In this document: positions 37,746 through 37,862 of the stretch, in pieces
Numbering within the stretch: position 1 is the stretch's first letter
Layout: every line of letters starts with the position of its first letter
DNA from: DATFWC01 sp045801465
Lineage (GTDB): Bacteria; Pseudomonadota; Alphaproteobacteria; Rhizobiales; Xanthobacteraceae
DNA: 37,862 nucleotides
Direction: 5' to 3'
Assembly: GCA_045801465.1 (NCBI GenBank)
Contig: JBJMSU010000246.1
Location: forward strand, 1-37,862
Position numbers and translations under genes: made by a program
The notes under the pieces: generated by a model
Databases searched by the model: none
What the model was told of the DNA's origin: nothing
Seen by the model: only the letters and a program-made list of their open reading frames with translations

Positions 37746-37862
37746 TTAGGGGTTCGTTGTTGCCTCATCCAAAGCGGCCGCGATTGTCTCCAGCACACCA
37801 TCTATGTTGCCGAGGACGTCGTTATTCCAGAAGCGCAAGACTCGATAGCGATGACCCGCGAG
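37746..37862 (-). CDS. DUF559-family (Vsr-like endonuclease) protein, C-terminal fragment cut by window edge
   Basis: On the minus strand the frame enters at 37862 and reads GHRYRVLRFWNNDVLGNIDG, then VLETIAAALDEATTNP and a stop at 37746. G.RVLRFWNNDVL.N.DGVLE is the last conserved block of DUF559 proteins, which share the Vsr/restriction-endonuclease-like PD-(D/E)XK fold. Only 38 residues are in the window, so catalytic residues cannot be checked. Function in this family is not established. Confidence 0.8.
   Translation of the reverse strand, partial: LAGHRYRVLRFWNNDVLGNIDGVLETIAAALDEATTNP

Noticed and set aside
37575..37801. Short minus-strand frame reading through the palindrome (peptides like NPTSPRTRGEV)
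   Set aside because: This is translation of the CCTCTCCCC-type repeat, seen in many genomes as a spurious ORF, and it overlaps the end of the DUF559 gene in another frame.

Overview
The window looks like a chromosomal stretch from a GC-rich alphaproteobacterium, most likely of the order Hyphomicrobiales (Bradyrhizobium/Xanthobacteraceae-like). I infer this from the fhcBADC gene order, Fae, the protocatechuate 4,5-cleavage genes and the REP-like palindromes (GTCGTCCCCGC...). The genus cannot be fixed from sequence reading alone. There are no rRNA or tRNA genes, no CRISPR array and no intact transposon.

Left half (850-16700) is a nearly self-contained tetrahydromethanopterin (H4MPT)/methylofuran one-carbon module. 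A leftward unit carries a pterin-4a-carbinolamine dehydratase, fhcB-fhcA-fhcD-fhcC, a small exported protein and a dihydropteroate synthase. A rightward unit carries beta-RFAP synthase, mtdB, an ATP-grasp ligase, mch, a RimK-type ATP-grasp ligase, a CitG-like protein and fae. A HisA-like protein (leftward) and an MfnF/hydantoinase-like protein (rightward) follow. Fae, MtdB, Mch and the Fhc complex would together oxidise formaldehyde to formate. The other genes look like synthesis of H4MPT and methylofuran.

The most unusual feature is a composite repeat of about 160-170 bp made of two related hairpins (A and B), each bounded by CTAG-like ends. It occurs four times, only in this one-carbon half. 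Each copy lies directly upstream of a one-carbon gene and in the same orientation relative to it: dihydropteroate synthase, beta-RFAP synthase, mtdB and the MfnF-like gene. The loop of hairpin B holds an SD-like stretch and an ATG opening the frame M(Y/D)(H/P)ELRKRGT. In two copies this mini-ORF stops exactly over the downstream start codon (TTGA, ATGA). In one it runs in frame into dihydropteroate synthase.

Right half (16794-37862) is catabolic and transport-related. It holds an extradiol-type VOC dioxygenase, a MetE-fold protein, a SleB-like cell-wall hydrolase, an alpha/beta hydrolase, a luciferase-like monooxygenase, a TRAP permease pair (dctQM) without dctP, and an IS110 transposase remnant. 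Next come ligI-ligA-ligB-ligC, which would take protocatechuate to 4-oxalomesaconate, then a complete LIV-type ABC transporter (SBP-livH-livM-livG-livF), three tandem MetE-fold paralogues and a second LIV-type binding protein. A tripartite tricarboxylate (Bug-type) binding protein is cut by the left edge, and a DUF559 (Vsr-like) gene is cut by the right edge. A sensible but unproven reading is a soil or rhizosphere bacterium using methoxylated lignin aromatics: demethoxylation would release formaldehyde for the H4MPT pathway and protocatechuate for the Lig pathway.
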